Part shown: positions 1 through 7,968 of the stretch, in pieces
Numbering within the stretch: position 1 is the stretch's first letter
Layout: each line of letters begins with the position of its first letter
NCBI GenBank assembly: GCA_023382595.1
Contig: JAHDWB010000001.1
Span: 372,001 to 436,000, forward strand
Source of the DNA: Anaerolineales bacterium
GTDB lineage: Bacteria; Chloroflexota; Anaerolineae; Anaerolineales; Villigracilaceae
Reading direction: 5' to 3'
Length of the DNA: 64,000 bases
Notes under the pieces: generated by a model
The model's input: the letters and a program-made list of their open reading frames with translations, nothing else
What the model was told of the DNA's origin: nothing
Database searches by the model: none
Translations under genes and position numbers: made by a program

Positions 1-171
1 AACGTTCCTTCCATGGGCAGCGTTTTTGGCTTCACCCGTCATCGCAGTGACATACAATTTTCTCCCCGTTTCTTATCGTCCAGACACTCCTGGGAATTTT
101 CGGGCGCAACTACTGTCTTGCTACAAGCCATCAGCACAATCAGTACTGCGATTATCGAAACTACGTTTCAT
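1..171 (-). pseudogene. Decayed lipoprotein gene, copy of the gene at 419-1072 (cut by window edge)
   Basis: Read on the minus strand from an ATG at 171, the first codons MKR match the intact neighbour's start. A shifted frame then gives a lipoprotein signal ending LIVLMACS, where the cysteine would be the lipidation site. A further shift gives residues resembling the neighbour's VTIKAGKEV segment. At least two frameshifts are therefore needed to read through. The 5' context (TAA of an SLH repeat, short gap, ATG) is the same as at 1072-1086, with an offset of about 901 bp. I read it as a dead tandem copy. Its 3' part lies outside the window. Confidence 0.6.
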
Positions 172-182
172 GGTATTTCTTT

Positions 183-356
183 TTATGGGAGGTTGAAAGT
201 TCTCACCAGAAAGACCGCCATCTGGGCTCTTGTAACAGAATCGTTCGGGCAGAAATTCCCGCCCCCACAGCCGCCGGTGACCCCTTCGTTTGCCAACTAC
301 TCGATCCATGCCGCGGCGAAAGCATTGGCTGGCACGTCAGTAAATATGGTGACGCC
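183..356 (-). pseudogene. Orphan SLH-repeat remnant with in-frame stop
   Basis: The minus strand encodes one C-terminal SLH repeat almost identical to the last repeat of the 1086-3560 gene, including the shared FTDVPA, GGCG and VTRAQMAVFLVRTFNLP strings and the same terminal TAA context. A TAG at 297-299 replaces the CAG (Gln) found in the intact copy. There is no start codon and no upstream protein. Homology begins at about 356, immediately beside a perfect inverted repeat at 361-397, which may mark the duplication breakpoint. Confidence 0.75.
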
Positions 357-360
357 AAGT

Positions 361-397
361 TTAACTCACCTTGCGAGTAAGATGCAAGGTGAGTTAA
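361..397. repeat. Perfect 14-bp inverted repeat with 9-nt loop
   Basis: TTAACTCACCTTGC (361-374) and its exact reverse complement (384-397) flank GAGTAAGAT. It lies 21 nt past the stop of the minus-strand lipoprotein gene, so it could act as its transcription terminator, but no T-run follows. It also sits exactly where homology to the decayed SLH repeat begins. Confidence 0.7.
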
Positions 398-418
398 AAT
401 GATGCAAATATACCATCG

Positions 419-1072
419 CTACGGTTGTGGCGTTTTCGGCTCCGCTTGCTGGGTCAGTGCCACTCGGGTTTCAATATGCGGATACCATGTGGCGGACGGC
501 GCCCAGGTGGGACTGGGCCCCGGAGTATAGGTGTAAAAATACATGGTCTCTATTAATGGTTGCTTGGTAACCGGTATTCGCGTCCCGGATGAATAGACCC
601 GCCCGCCCTGCTCGGTAAAATATACATCTAAAGAACTGCTTACCAATTGCCCCTCACCTGGGAACCCTATCCCTACTTTGATTGGGAACATCCCAGGCTC
701 CCCCGTAAACGATGCGACCCCTTGAAATGTAAGCGCCTGCCCTGCTTTGATATCAAATTCCCAGCCCATGTTAAATTGATCCCGATAGATTATATGCTGT
801 TCCGGGAATTGGATCTTTTCCATGAAATCCGGGCTTCCAACAGTTGAAACGACTACGATCAAACCAGATTCATCCTGTTCGCTTGTCACAGTAATCGTCA
901 GGGGTAATACATCACCTGCTAAAACAACTTCTTTGCCCGCTTTTATCGTAACGCACAGTTCTCGTTCTTTATCTCGAAAGCATCCATAAGAATCTTGAGT
1001 TGAATAGCTAATTTCAGCACATGCAATTATCAGGAGGGTTATTAAGACCATAAATCCAAAGTTTCGTTTCAT
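419..1072 (-). CDS. Putative secreted lipoprotein, function unknown
   Basis: A 217-residue protein. The start is at 1072 because GAAAGGA precedes that ATG and an N-terminal signal follows it. The signal ends LLIIAC, a plausible lipobox with Cys at residue 17, so the protein should be anchored on the outer face of the membrane. Residues about 30-165 are rich in alternating hydrophobics and look like an immunoglobulin-type beta sandwich. The C-terminus (from about 175) is rich in Pro, Thr and Trp and probably disordered. It begins 13 nt after the stop of the SLH protein gene, so the two are probably co-transcribed. I recognise no family. A decayed copy lies downstream at 1-171. Confidence 0.75.
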   Translation of the reverse strand: MKRNFGFMVLITLLIIACAEISYSTQDSYGCFRDKERELCVTIKAGKEVVLAGDVLPLTITVTSEQDESGLIVVVSTVGSPDFMEKIQFPEQHIIYRDQFNMGWEFDIKAGQALTFQGVASFTGEPGMFPIKVGIGFPGEGQLVSSSLDVYFTEQGGRVYSSGTRIPVTKQPLIETMYFYTYTPGPSPTWAPSATWYPHIETRVALTQQAEPKTPQP

Positions 1073-1085
1073 GGTATTTTCCTTT

Positions 1086-3560
1086 CTACGGAAGGTTGAA
1101 CGTTCGCACCAGAAAGATCGCCATCTGCGCGCGGGTGACCGAATTGGATGGGCAATAATTCCCACTTCCGCAGCCGCCGGTGATCCCTTCGTTCGCCAAC
1201 TGCTCGATCCATGCGGCAGCGAAGGAACCGGCTGGGACGTCGGTGAAGACTGTCCCGGTCACGGGAGGAGGCGTGTAACTCGATCCATGTATACCTCTCA
1301 AGAGGAAAACCGCCATCTGTGCGCGAGTAACCGGATTGTTCGGGCAATACAAGACAGGGTTCGTACTACAGCCACCCGTGATATCTGCACTGAATAACCG
1401 TTCAATCCAACTCCAAGCCCAGTGACCAGGATCCACGTCCCCAAAAATGGCGTTATTGATCGAGATATCATCGATGCTAAAATTCACAAGGTGATTGGTT
1501 GTGGATGCAAAACGTATATTTAAATAATTAGCCGACCCATCCGCATATGGACTCAGGTCAATTTCCACCAATTTATATTGCGCGTACTGACTTTGTTGAG
1601 TTGCATCTACCGAGAAAACAATGAAATCGTGTGATTTCTTATGAATCGTTACGGTCAATTTGTCGTTGGCGTTACTTCCGGGTTCTGCGTAACCAATGCG
1701 CAGGTAAAACCGCAGGCGCGCCGGACCGGACGGTATTATAAGGTTGGATTGAGTAATAAATCCAGTTTCCAAATATGGTGCGGGAACGCCGCCAAACCAC
1801 ACCCAAGTGGTTCCCGAACGGGGACCTGCTGTGCCGCCGCCATTTCCGCATCGTGGTAATGTGCAGAAGGGAGTCCCAAAGTTGGATGAATATGCGTCCC
1901 AATATTTGCCAAGAATGGGATCTTCGAAGTTCCCGTTTTGCAGGAAATCGGGCTCACTGTTTATTGACAGGTTCGATAGGAAAAAGTGGAGCGGTTCTGA
2001 AAATCCCTCCACGCTGGCGCTAACCATGTAATCCCCTTCCAAGAAGTTGGCTTTAAATAACGGGGCAACAGCAATACCAAAAACAGTTTCAACCGTGACT
2101 TCGTGAGTAACGCCGTTTGCAAACCTATCTTTCGAAAGCCGCCCAAATTCGGATTGAGCCCCTTCAAAAGCCGGGGAACTGGCGCTTGCGAACACTCCGC
2201 CTGCTCCGGAGGATGGAGCCGTAAAAGTCACGCTTACCCCATCAATGGGATTCCCCTGATCGTCAATAACATAAACCGCTAATCGATCCGGGAAGGGATG
2301 CCCACGGAAGGCGGATTGATAGGAACCCGAACTTACACCAGTAAACGCCGGGGAACCAGGAGTTGTACCGAATTCGTATGCTCCAATGTCGCATCCTGCG
2401 CCTTGAGGGCGTGATACTCCCCTTTGGTCCGTAGAGAGGCAGGTGGCAGGGTTGGCAGTATTTACTGCTGGACTGTCCGGTTGGAGTACATAAAAACCGC
2501 CCTTGTAGATGGGATAAGAGCTCATCTTTGGGTCAATTGGATTCGACGAAGTTCCAATTTGATCTCCCGCAATCGGAGCGATTCCGCATTGAGTGCCATT
2601 TCCAATAAGATTATAGCCTTGGCTGATTATTGTCCCACTGTATGAAGAGTCATCGAAACAATCTCCCATGGTGGTGCCATTCCTGGCGATGATCGAGTTT
2701 TGTATGCCGATATGCCCGGTCCAAGAGGTGTACATCCCCGTAAATTCGTTATCACTGACGGTACTATGGTTCATCTCAATATTGCCAAAGTCGATAAGAA
2801 TCCCGGACCCACCTTTATTCCCGCTTATTGTACTGTTATTGATAATTGCTGATCCATTATCAACCCAAACCCCGCTCCCCTGATAATATCCGCCGATTAA
2901 CGTGTTGTTGATGACCGCACTGCGATTAAGTATAAGGCTGCCGCTACTGTAGATCCCTGCCGCATGTGGAGAAATGATAGAATTCAGTTCTCCAGCCCGA
3001 TTGTAACTAATGACGGAATCGTTAACTATCAGCGTCCCATCATAGTTAAAAATCCCACCGCCTGTTACTGAACTGGTGTTATGGGTGATGATGCTATTAT
3101 CTATCGTAAGAGTACCTCTATTGTAAACACCAGTAGAATATCCCTTCTGCACGATGAAGCGCTTAATGACAGCTGTGCTGCCGAATACATAGACACCCCG
3201 TCTGGATACCTCACCATCAATCGTGGACATTCCGTCTTGCGTTGTAAAATCTGCATTCCAGCCCCCAGATAGAATAACAGATTTGTTAACCAATACAACC
3301 TCAGATCCTGTACCAGTATATGTGCCCGTTGCCACTTTGATGGTGTCACCGGAAGTTGCTTTTCCAATCGCCGCATTTATAGTAAGGCAAGGGGTGCCAA
3401 CGGTCAAACAATCATTTGCGTCGTTGCCGTTGGTTGTTACAAACAAAGTGACACTTTCCGCGACGACTTGTTGGTTGTTCTCGGCCGCACGAGATGGAGT
3501 AAATTGTGTTGCCAGCAGCACAATTACTGTGAACAGACGGATACAATGACCGTTTGACAT
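1086..3560 (-). CDS. Secreted parallel beta-helix protein with C-terminal SLH repeats
   Basis: An 824-residue protein with a strong AGGAGG site before the ATG at 3560. A signal peptide ends near TPSRA (residue 25). Residues about 40-370 are a right-handed parallel beta-helix (repeated N-S-x-I and G-G-I/L turns, as in pectate-lyase-like proteins). They are followed by a choice-of-anchor-Q type segment with DQRGVSRP and CDIGAYE near residues 375-400. An Ig/invasin-like domain follows (about 405-530), then a jelly-roll-like region (about 540-690). Two SLH repeats end the protein, each with GGC, CP and VTRAQM motifs. SLH repeats normally bind secondary cell-wall polymers, so it is probably displayed on the surface. 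No catalytic residues could be assigned. Confidence 0.85.
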   Translation of the reverse strand: MSNGHCIRLFTVIVLLATQFTPSRAAENNQQVVAESVTLFVTTNGNDANDCLTVGTPCLTINAAIGKATSGDTIKVATGTYTGTGSEVVLVNKSVILSGGWNADFTTQDGMSTIDGEVSRRGVYVFGSTAVIKRFIVQKGYSTGVYNRGTLTIDNSIITHNTSSVTGGGIFNYDGTLIVNDSVISYNRAGELNSIISPHAAGIYSSGSLILNRSAVINNTLIGGYYQGSGVWVDNGSAIINNSTISGNKGGSGILIDFGNIEMNHSTVSDNEFTGMYTSWTGHIGIQNSIIARNGTTMGDCFDDSSYSGTIISQGYNLIGNGTQCGIAPIAGDQIGTSSNPIDPKMSSYPIYKGGFYVLQPDSPAVNTANPATCLSTDQRGVSRPQGAGCDIGAYEFGTTPGSPAFTGVSSGSYQSAFRGHPFPDRLAVYVIDDQGNPIDGVSVTFTAPSSGAGGVFASASSPAFEGAQSEFGRLSKDRFANGVTHEVTVETVFGIAVAPLFKANFLEGDYMVSASVEGFSEPLHFFLSNLSINSEPDFLQNGNFEDPILGKYWDAYSSNFGTPFCTLPRCGNGGGTAGPRSGTTWVWFGGVPAPYLETGFITQSNLIIPSGPARLRFYLRIGYAEPGSNANDKLTVTIHKKSHDFIVFSVDATQQSQYAQYKLVEIDLSPYADGSANYLNIRFASTTNHLVNFSIDDISINNAIFGDVDPGHWAWSWIERLFSADITGGCSTNPVLYCPNNPVTRAQMAVFLLRGIHGSSYTPPPVTGTVFTDVPAGSFAAAWIEQLANEGITGGCGSGNYCPSNSVTRAQMAIFLVRTFNLP

Positions 3561-3694
3561 TTTTCCTCCTGTTAATAATTTACATGTTTTGTCGGGCGCT
3601 TGGACTCTTATCCTTGTCCCGCCTTCAATAAATTATATTTAACGTATTATTCTTTTCTCGTCAAGTCTAAATGCTACTCGATTGGTCTTGATAT

Positions 3695-3760
3695 TCAATG
3701 TCGGAAAAAATGGGACACAATGGCAGAGTTTCGCAAATTTTCGTCTTCCAAAAAGAACAT
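3695..3760 (-). pseudogene. Remnant of the alpha/beta hydrolase start (second copy)
   Basis: The minus strand from an ATG at 3760 reads 21 codons before a stop. The first six (MFFLED) are the same as in the hydrolase gene at 4871. The next nine align without gaps at about two thirds identity, and eight of the nine differences are transitions. Similarity is then lost. It is a short decayed copy continuous with the 159-bp duplicated block, which argues for an old genomic duplication. Confidence 0.65.
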
Positions 3761-3900
3761 TTGATTCTCCAGAGTAAAAAAGAAGGCATAGCGGATGGCT
3801 ATGCCTTTGACTCTATTCCGCTTTTCGCAGCGCCGGGAACAACAGCACCTCACGGATGGAATGTTTGTTCGTGAAGACCATGGTCAACCGATCCACGCCC
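3742..3900. repeat. 159-bp direct repeat, left copy
   Basis: This matches 4853-5011 base for base except at 3751/4862. The offset is 1111 bp. It contains the last 28 codons of lysS, the lysS terminator, and the Shine-Dalgarno site plus first six codons of the hydrolase. At its right edge it is joined to a truncated kynureninase gene. Confidence 0.95.
3772..3807 (-). terminator. Copied lysS-type intrinsic terminator
   Basis: A 10-bp stem AAGGCATAGC/GCTATGCCTT (3783-3807) with a 5-nt loop, followed on the minus strand by a T-run. It is the same as the one after lysS and here ends the chimeric ORF. Confidence 0.85.
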
Positions 3901-4082
3901 CATTGTTCGTCGACAATTTGGCGCGATTTTTCCTGCGCGGCTTTGGGCATCATGCCGAGCGAGTTGCCGTCAAAGTAGACCAGGCTTGGGTCGGGGATAA
4001 AGAATTGGTCGCGAAATGAGACGAGCTTGTCCTGTGCATCAAGTTGGAGGGCAAAATCACGGGAGGCGGAGAAGGTGGTCAT
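3813..4082 (-). pseudogene. kynU: Truncated kynureninase fused to the lysS C-terminus
   Basis: An 89-codon chimera. Residues 1-61 are a typical kynureninase N-terminus (the DAQD, YFDGNSLG and DEQWG motifs of this PLP enzyme of tryptophan catabolism, normally about 420 residues). From residue 62 the protein is identical to the last 28 residues of LysS, ending FPALRKAE. The PLP lysine and the rest of the fold are missing, so kynureninase activity is not expected. The junction lies in a short shared GGGCGTGGATC. It starts 21 nt after the hydrolase stop, so hydrolase and kynU were probably one operon. An alpha/beta hydrolase beside kynU fits a kynurenine formamidase-like role, but that is inference. 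Confidence 0.85.
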
Positions 4083-4103
4083 ATCCCTATTTTACCTTTC
4101 CAC

Positions 4104-4871
4104 TCACTTCTTAAACATGGAAATCGCAGACGGCAGAGGTCGGTCATTGATGAACGAAGCAAGCATCTCCGAAAAAAGGTCTGGGAATTGCAGATTCCAA
4201 ACGTGACCCGCCGCTTTGATAATTCCGCCTTGTCCATGCGGGGAACTTCGAGCCAGTTTGCGCGCCATATCTTTGGCTACAAAGGTTTCCTTTTCACCAG
4301 CAACAGCCAGGAAAGGTATCTTGACTTCGGAAAGAGGTTCGATCGCACCGTACGCATCCATCATACGGCTGAAACTTTCCGCTGAAAATTTCTTAAAATC
4401 CTGCCCGAAATCATCCACAAAATGAAGCGGAATTCCAAACTGCATCACCACCAATCTCGCAAGTTGTTCCGGTCTGAGCAATTTGAACAACGGTTTGTTC
4501 AGGTTTTGCATTTTCACCAAGAATGGATTAAGCCTGCCGGATGTCCCGCTCAAAATAACCTTGTACAGCACATCGGGCACGCGAGTCAACATGGCTTGGG
4601 CGATCACGCCGCCAAATGACAATCCCACCACATGCGCCCGTTTGGCAGGGACTTTTTCCAAAATGAATCCGGCAACCTGACGGGCGGTATGATCTGCACT
4701 TTCGAATTGCTCACCTGCGCTGTCTCCATGACCCGGCAAGTCGGGCGCAATGCAGTAGTAATCGTTCTTCAACGTTTCGATCTGTGCCCGCCACATACGG
4801 CTGCTTAATGGAGATCCGTGCAAGAAAACAATAGCGGGGTTTTGCGGGTTTCCGTCTTCCAGAAAGAACAT
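4104..4871 (-). CDS. Alpha/beta hydrolase
   Basis: A 255-residue serine hydrolase. The ATG at 4871 is preceded by GGAG at good spacing; longer upstream readings run into lysS. Visible are the oxyanion-hole HG (residues 18-19), the nucleophile elbow G-L-S-F-G with Ser85, and a late GH (in GHVWN) that supplies the histidine. There is no signal peptide, so it is cytoplasmic. The lysS terminator lies directly upstream of its ribosome site, so expression needs read-through or its own promoter. It precedes the kynU remnant, which suggests tryptophan/kynurenine metabolism, but the substrate cannot be read from the sequence. Confidence 0.85.
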   Translation of the reverse strand: MFFLEDGNPQNPAIVFLHGSPLSSRMWRAQIETLKNDYYCIAPDLPGHGDSAGEQFESADHTARQVAGFILEKVPAKRAHVVGLSFGGVIAQAMLTRVPDVLYKVILSGTSGRLNPFLVKMQNLNKPLFKLLRPEQLARLVVMQFGIPLHFVDDFGQDFKKFSAESFSRMMDAYGAIEPLSEVKIPFLAVAGEKETFVAKDMARKLARSSPHGQGGIIKAAGHVWNLQFPDLFSEMLASFINDRPLPSAISMFKK

Positions 4872-5011
4872 TTGATTCTCCAGAGTAAAAAAGAAGGCAT
4901 AGCGGATGGCTATGCCTTTGACTCTATTCCGCTTTTCGCAGCGCCGGGAACAACAGCACCTCACGGATGGAATGTTTGTTCGTGAAGACCATGGTCAACC
5001 GATCCACGCCC
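4853..5011. repeat. 159-bp direct repeat, right (parent) copy
   Basis: The parent copy of the block at 3742-3900. It spans the 3' end of lysS, its terminator and the hydrolase start, all in their native arrangement. Confidence 0.95.
4883..4918 (-). terminator. lysS intrinsic terminator
   Basis: A 10-bp stem (4894-4903 with 4909-4918), GGATG loop, then a T-rich tract on the minus strand. It begins 5 nt after the lysS stop and ends about 11 nt before the hydrolase start codon. Confidence 0.9.
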
Positions 5012-6435
5012 ATGCCAAAACCACCGTTGGGAGGCATGCCGTAGCGCATGGCACGCAGGTAATCCTCGTCGAGTGGATGTTTCTCCTCGTCGTCGGCTTC
5101 GTAGTCGCGTCCCATTTCGATGAAACGCTGTTCCTGATCGAGCGGATCGTTCAACTCGGTGAAGGCATTGCACAACTCAAATCCCGCCACGTAGCCTTCG
5201 AAGCGTTCCACCGTGAGCGGGTCACCGGGCATGGATTTCGCCAGCGGCGAAATATCGCGCGGATAGTTGTACAGGAAGGTCGGCTGGATGAGCGTCGGCT
5301 CGAGATATTCACTGAGCAGGAAATCGATCAACTTGCCGCGTGTCGCTTTCGGGTCAGGCGCCGCCGACGGCTGTTTCTGCTTAATGGCTTTAAGCAACGC
5401 CTCGGCGGTTTTGTGCTCCGCGATGTCGATGCCGCTGGTTTCAAGGATGCCTTGCCGCATTTCGAGACGTTTCCACGGCGGTTTGAACTCCAGTTCATGC
5501 TCGCCGTATTTGACCCTGGTCGTGCCGAGCACCTGCTCGGCGGCATAAGCGACCATCTGCTCGGTGAGCTCCATCACCTGCAAATAATCCGCGTATGCCC
5601 AATAGAATTCGAGCTGTGTAAACTCTGGATTGTGCTTGAACGACACGCCCTCGTTGCGGAAGTCGCGTCCAATCTCGTAAACTTTTTCCAAATTGCCGAC
5701 CAGCAAACGCTTAAGATACAACTCGAACGAGATACGCAGGTACATATCCTGATCGAGTTCGTTATGATGCGTCACGAACGGACGCGCCGCCGCGCCGCCA
5801 TACAACGGCTGGAGGATGGGCGTTTCCACTTCGAGAAAGCCGTGGTCGTCGAGGAAGGTCCGCAGGGACTTGATGAGCGCGGCGCGCTTACGGAACGTCT
5901 CGCGGACTTCGGGATTCACAGCCAAGTCCGCGTACCGCTGGCGCGCGCGCAATTCGGGATCTTCGAGCGTGGCATAACGCACCACCGTGCCGTCTTCCTT
6001 GGTCACATCCTTGTCAGCGGGGAGAGGGGTGATGGATTTGGCGAGCAGTTTGAAGTCGTGGACGTGAAGCGAAACTTCCCCCGCCTTGGTGCGGAACATG
6101 ACGCCCGTCGCCTCGATGAAATCGCCGAGGTCGAACATGCGGTTGAAGAATTCCAAACGGTCCGCGCCGACTTCGTTCACACGGAAGAAAAGCTGGATCT
6201 TGCCGTCACCGTCTTCGATGTGGGCGAAGGTCAACTTGCCTTTCGGACGCATCGAGCGGAGGCGTCCCGCCAGTGTGGCGTTGACTTCCTTCGTTTCGTC
6301 GGCTTCGAACTCAGCAATGGCTTGTGCGCTGGTGTGCGTGCGCTTCGCGCGCGTGGGATACGCCTCCACGCCCTCGGCGCGGAGTTCCTCCAATTTTTGC
6401 AAACGGACTTTTTCAAGGGAATTGTATTCTGCCAT
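4924..6435 (-). CDS. lysS: Lysine--tRNA ligase, class II
   Basis: A 503-residue enzyme, the normal length for LysS, which charges tRNA-Lys with lysine in the cytoplasm. The start at 6435 (MAEYNSLEK) has GGA upstream. An N-terminal OB-fold anticodon-binding domain covers about residues 55-145 (AGRLRSMRPKGKL). The class II catalytic domain follows, with motif 2 around FRNEGVSFKHNPEF and motif 3 GGFGMGVDRLTMVF near the end. It lies 114 nt after greA, the same greA-lysS pairing seen in many bacteria, but a strong terminator separates them. The last 28 codons are duplicated at 3813-3900. Confidence 0.97.
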   Translation of the reverse strand: MAEYNSLEKVRLQKLEELRAEGVEAYPTRAKRTHTSAQAIAEFEADETKEVNATLAGRLRSMRPKGKLTFAHIEDGDGKIQLFFRVNEVGADRLEFFNRMFDLGDFIEATGVMFRTKAGEVSLHVHDFKLLAKSITPLPADKDVTKEDGTVVRYATLEDPELRARQRYADLAVNPEVRETFRKRAALIKSLRTFLDDHGFLEVETPILQPLYGGAAARPFVTHHNELDQDMYLRISFELYLKRLLVGNLEKVYEIGRDFRNEGVSFKHNPEFTQLEFYWAYADYLQVMELTEQMVAYAAEQVLGTTRVKYGEHELEFKPPWKRLEMRQGILETSGIDIAEHKTAEALLKAIKQKQPSAAPDPKATRGKLIDFLLSEYLEPTLIQPTFLYNYPRDISPLAKSMPGDPLTVERFEGYVAGFELCNAFTELNDPLDQEQRFIEMGRDYEADDEEKHPLDEDYLRAMRYGMPPNGGFGMGVDRLTMVFTNKHSIREVLLFPALRKAE

Positions 6436-6490
6436 GTTCTTCCTTACTCCCTTCCCACTCGTGGAGGAAAGGGCAGGGGCTGGGGTGAAA

Positions 6491-6530
6491 AAATAAAAAG
6501 CCCCGCGCCAATGCAAATTGGACGCGGGGC
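6491..6530 (-). terminator. greA intrinsic terminator
   Basis: GCCCCGCG (6500-6507) pairs with CGCGGGGC (6523-6530). An inner CCAAT/ATTGG stem extends it. On the minus strand it is followed by TTTTTATTTTTT. It lies 20 nt after the greA stop. Confidence 0.93.
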
Positions 6531-6549
6531 AATGAGGCGCGTCCTGGTT

Positions 6550-7023
6550 CTAGCCGACCTTGAGGATCTTTACGTTGTAGGTGCCGCCGGGGGTTTCGAC
6601 CTTCACCGTCTCACCGACCTTGTGACCAAGGATGGCTTTTCCGATCGGCGATTCGTTGGAAATCTTGCCTTCGCGCGGATTGGCTTCCGCCGCGCCGACG
6701 ATGACAAAGGTTTCCGCTTCGAAATTGCCTTCCTTGATGGTGACCTTCGAGCCGACCTGAATGGCGTCGGTCTTTTTACCCTTGCCATTGGTCTCTTCGA
6801 TGATCTGGGCGGTAGCGAGCAAAAGTTCAAGTTCCTGAATGCGCCCCTCAACAAAAGCCTGCTCATTCTTGGCGGCTTCATATTCGGCATTCTCGATCAA
6901 CTCACCACCCTCCATCGCTTCGTGCAAGCGTTCGGCAACTTCCAGCCGTTTGGTGGTACGCAAGTAATCCAGTTCCTCTTGTAACTTTTCAAAACCCTCT
7001 TTGGTAAGGAAATTGGTTGTCAT
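6550..7023 (-). CDS. greA: Transcription elongation factor GreA
   Basis: A 157-residue protein, the family's usual length. The start at 7023 (MTTNFLTKEG) is preceded by GGA at 8 nt. The N-terminal coiled coil (residues about 1-75) carries GGELIENAEYEAAKNEQ, the acidic tip used to stimulate RNA cleavage by backtracked polymerase. The C-terminal FKBP-like domain has the NESPIGKAILGHKVGE signature. It acts by inserting the coiled coil into the RNA polymerase secondary channel. It has its own terminator and is upstream of lysS on the same strand. Confidence 0.97.
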   Translation of the reverse strand: MTTNFLTKEGFEKLQEELDYLRTTKRLEVAERLHEAMEGGELIENAEYEAAKNEQAFVEGRIQELELLLATAQIIEETNGKGKKTDAIQVGSKVTIKEGNFEAETFVIVGAAEANPREGKISNESPIGKAILGHKVGETVKVETPGGTYNVKILKVG

Positions 7024-7167
7024 GATACTGTCCTGCTCTAATGAATTTTGCATCTCTTAATAGAGATGCAAGTGATTAAAAATTTCCGGGGTTGGTTTCC
7101 GGAAAGCGCGCATACTATATCATGATTCAGGGTGGGATTCAAGTCCCAAAAGCATTGCAGAATTTGC

Positions 7168-7893
7168 CTAGACAGGGCTCCAAAAGCGGATTCCGCCCGA
7201 TTCTGCCCAATACCGGCGGATTTTCTCTCGCATTTCCTCGGACGTCTCGAACAGGGCGGCGATCTGCGATTTGTGAGCGGCGACCGCCTCCTGCCAGGAC
7301 CGGACACCTGCCTCGCTGACCCGTTCGACCGTTTCCTTCATCCCAGCCGTGTTCGGGGGCAGGTGCTCAGGCGAGTTGAACAGATAGGGAATATCCGCGG
7401 CGTAACGCAAGGGGCGACCGATCAACTCCGCGGCGCGGCGGGCGAGGATATGGTCCACGTGTTTGCCAATGCCGAATTGACAGATCAGTTCATCGTCCGG
7501 TTTGAGGCGGGCGGAGATGGTTTCTGCAATGCGGACAGGCAGATCCGCTTCGTCGGGGTGAGGCTCCACGAAGATGTCACCGTACAGCCACTTCCCATCT
7601 TTGCCTTGACGGTAGATGCAATCGAGAAAGTCAAAATGGTGAATGGTCGCGCCGAGAATCTTTGCGGCGTTCGCGTCCTCCTGCCTTCTTCCACGAACGA
7701 CCTCCTCCGCGGTGGTCATGCCCCACTGATAGTGAAGCACTTGCGCGAACGGTGAAAGTTCGGTGGTCGGCGGCACACCGCACATGATCGTCCAGATCTC
7801 GACGGGGCTGCCTGCCCGGGTTTGGTCGTAGATCCAGCCGCCAGCGGAGAGCGCGGCGTCGTCAAGGTGGGGGGAAAGGTAGATCCAGCGCAT
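7168..7893 (-). CDS. PIG-L/LmbE family deacetylase
   Basis: A 241-residue protein with the family's zinc motifs: SPHLDD at residues 7-12 (PHxDD) and KHVDH in the second half (HxxxH). Members remove acetyl from N-acetylglucosamine-type substrates, for example in mycothiol or bacillithiol synthesis or glycan tailoring. There is no signal peptide, so it is cytoplasmic. A TAAAAA box 6 nt before the ATG and no Shine-Dalgarno site suggest a leaderless transcript. It is divergent from the PilZ gene. The substrate is unknown. Confidence 0.88.
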   Translation of the reverse strand: MRWIYLSPHLDDAALSAGGWIYDQTRAGSPVEIWTIMCGVPPTTELSPFAQVLHYQWGMTTAEEVVRGRRQEDANAAKILGATIHHFDFLDCIYRQGKDGKWLYGDIFVEPHPDEADLPVRIAETISARLKPDDELICQFGIGKHVDHILARRAAELIGRPLRYAADIPYLFNSPEHLPPNTAGMKETVERVSEAGVRSWQEAVAAHKSQIAALFETSEEMREKIRRYWAESGGIRFWSPV

Positions 7894-7968
7894 GTCGCAT
7901 TTTTACCATAAAACGGTAATGGACTTAAGAGACAGAAGCATTTACACTTGGACAACTGGAACTTTCGC

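Noticed and set aside
6440-6490. CCTTTCC/GGAAAGG pairing and CACCCCAGCCCCTGCCC string before lysS as a regulatory RNA
   Set aside because: The string resembles a low-complexity dispersed sequence; the pairing is weak and no T-box features (specifier loop, T-box sequence) are present.
4906-6984. A 692-codon open frame on the plus strand
   Set aside because: It is antisense to lysS and greA, both unmistakable, has no domain and arises from the codon bias of the real genes.
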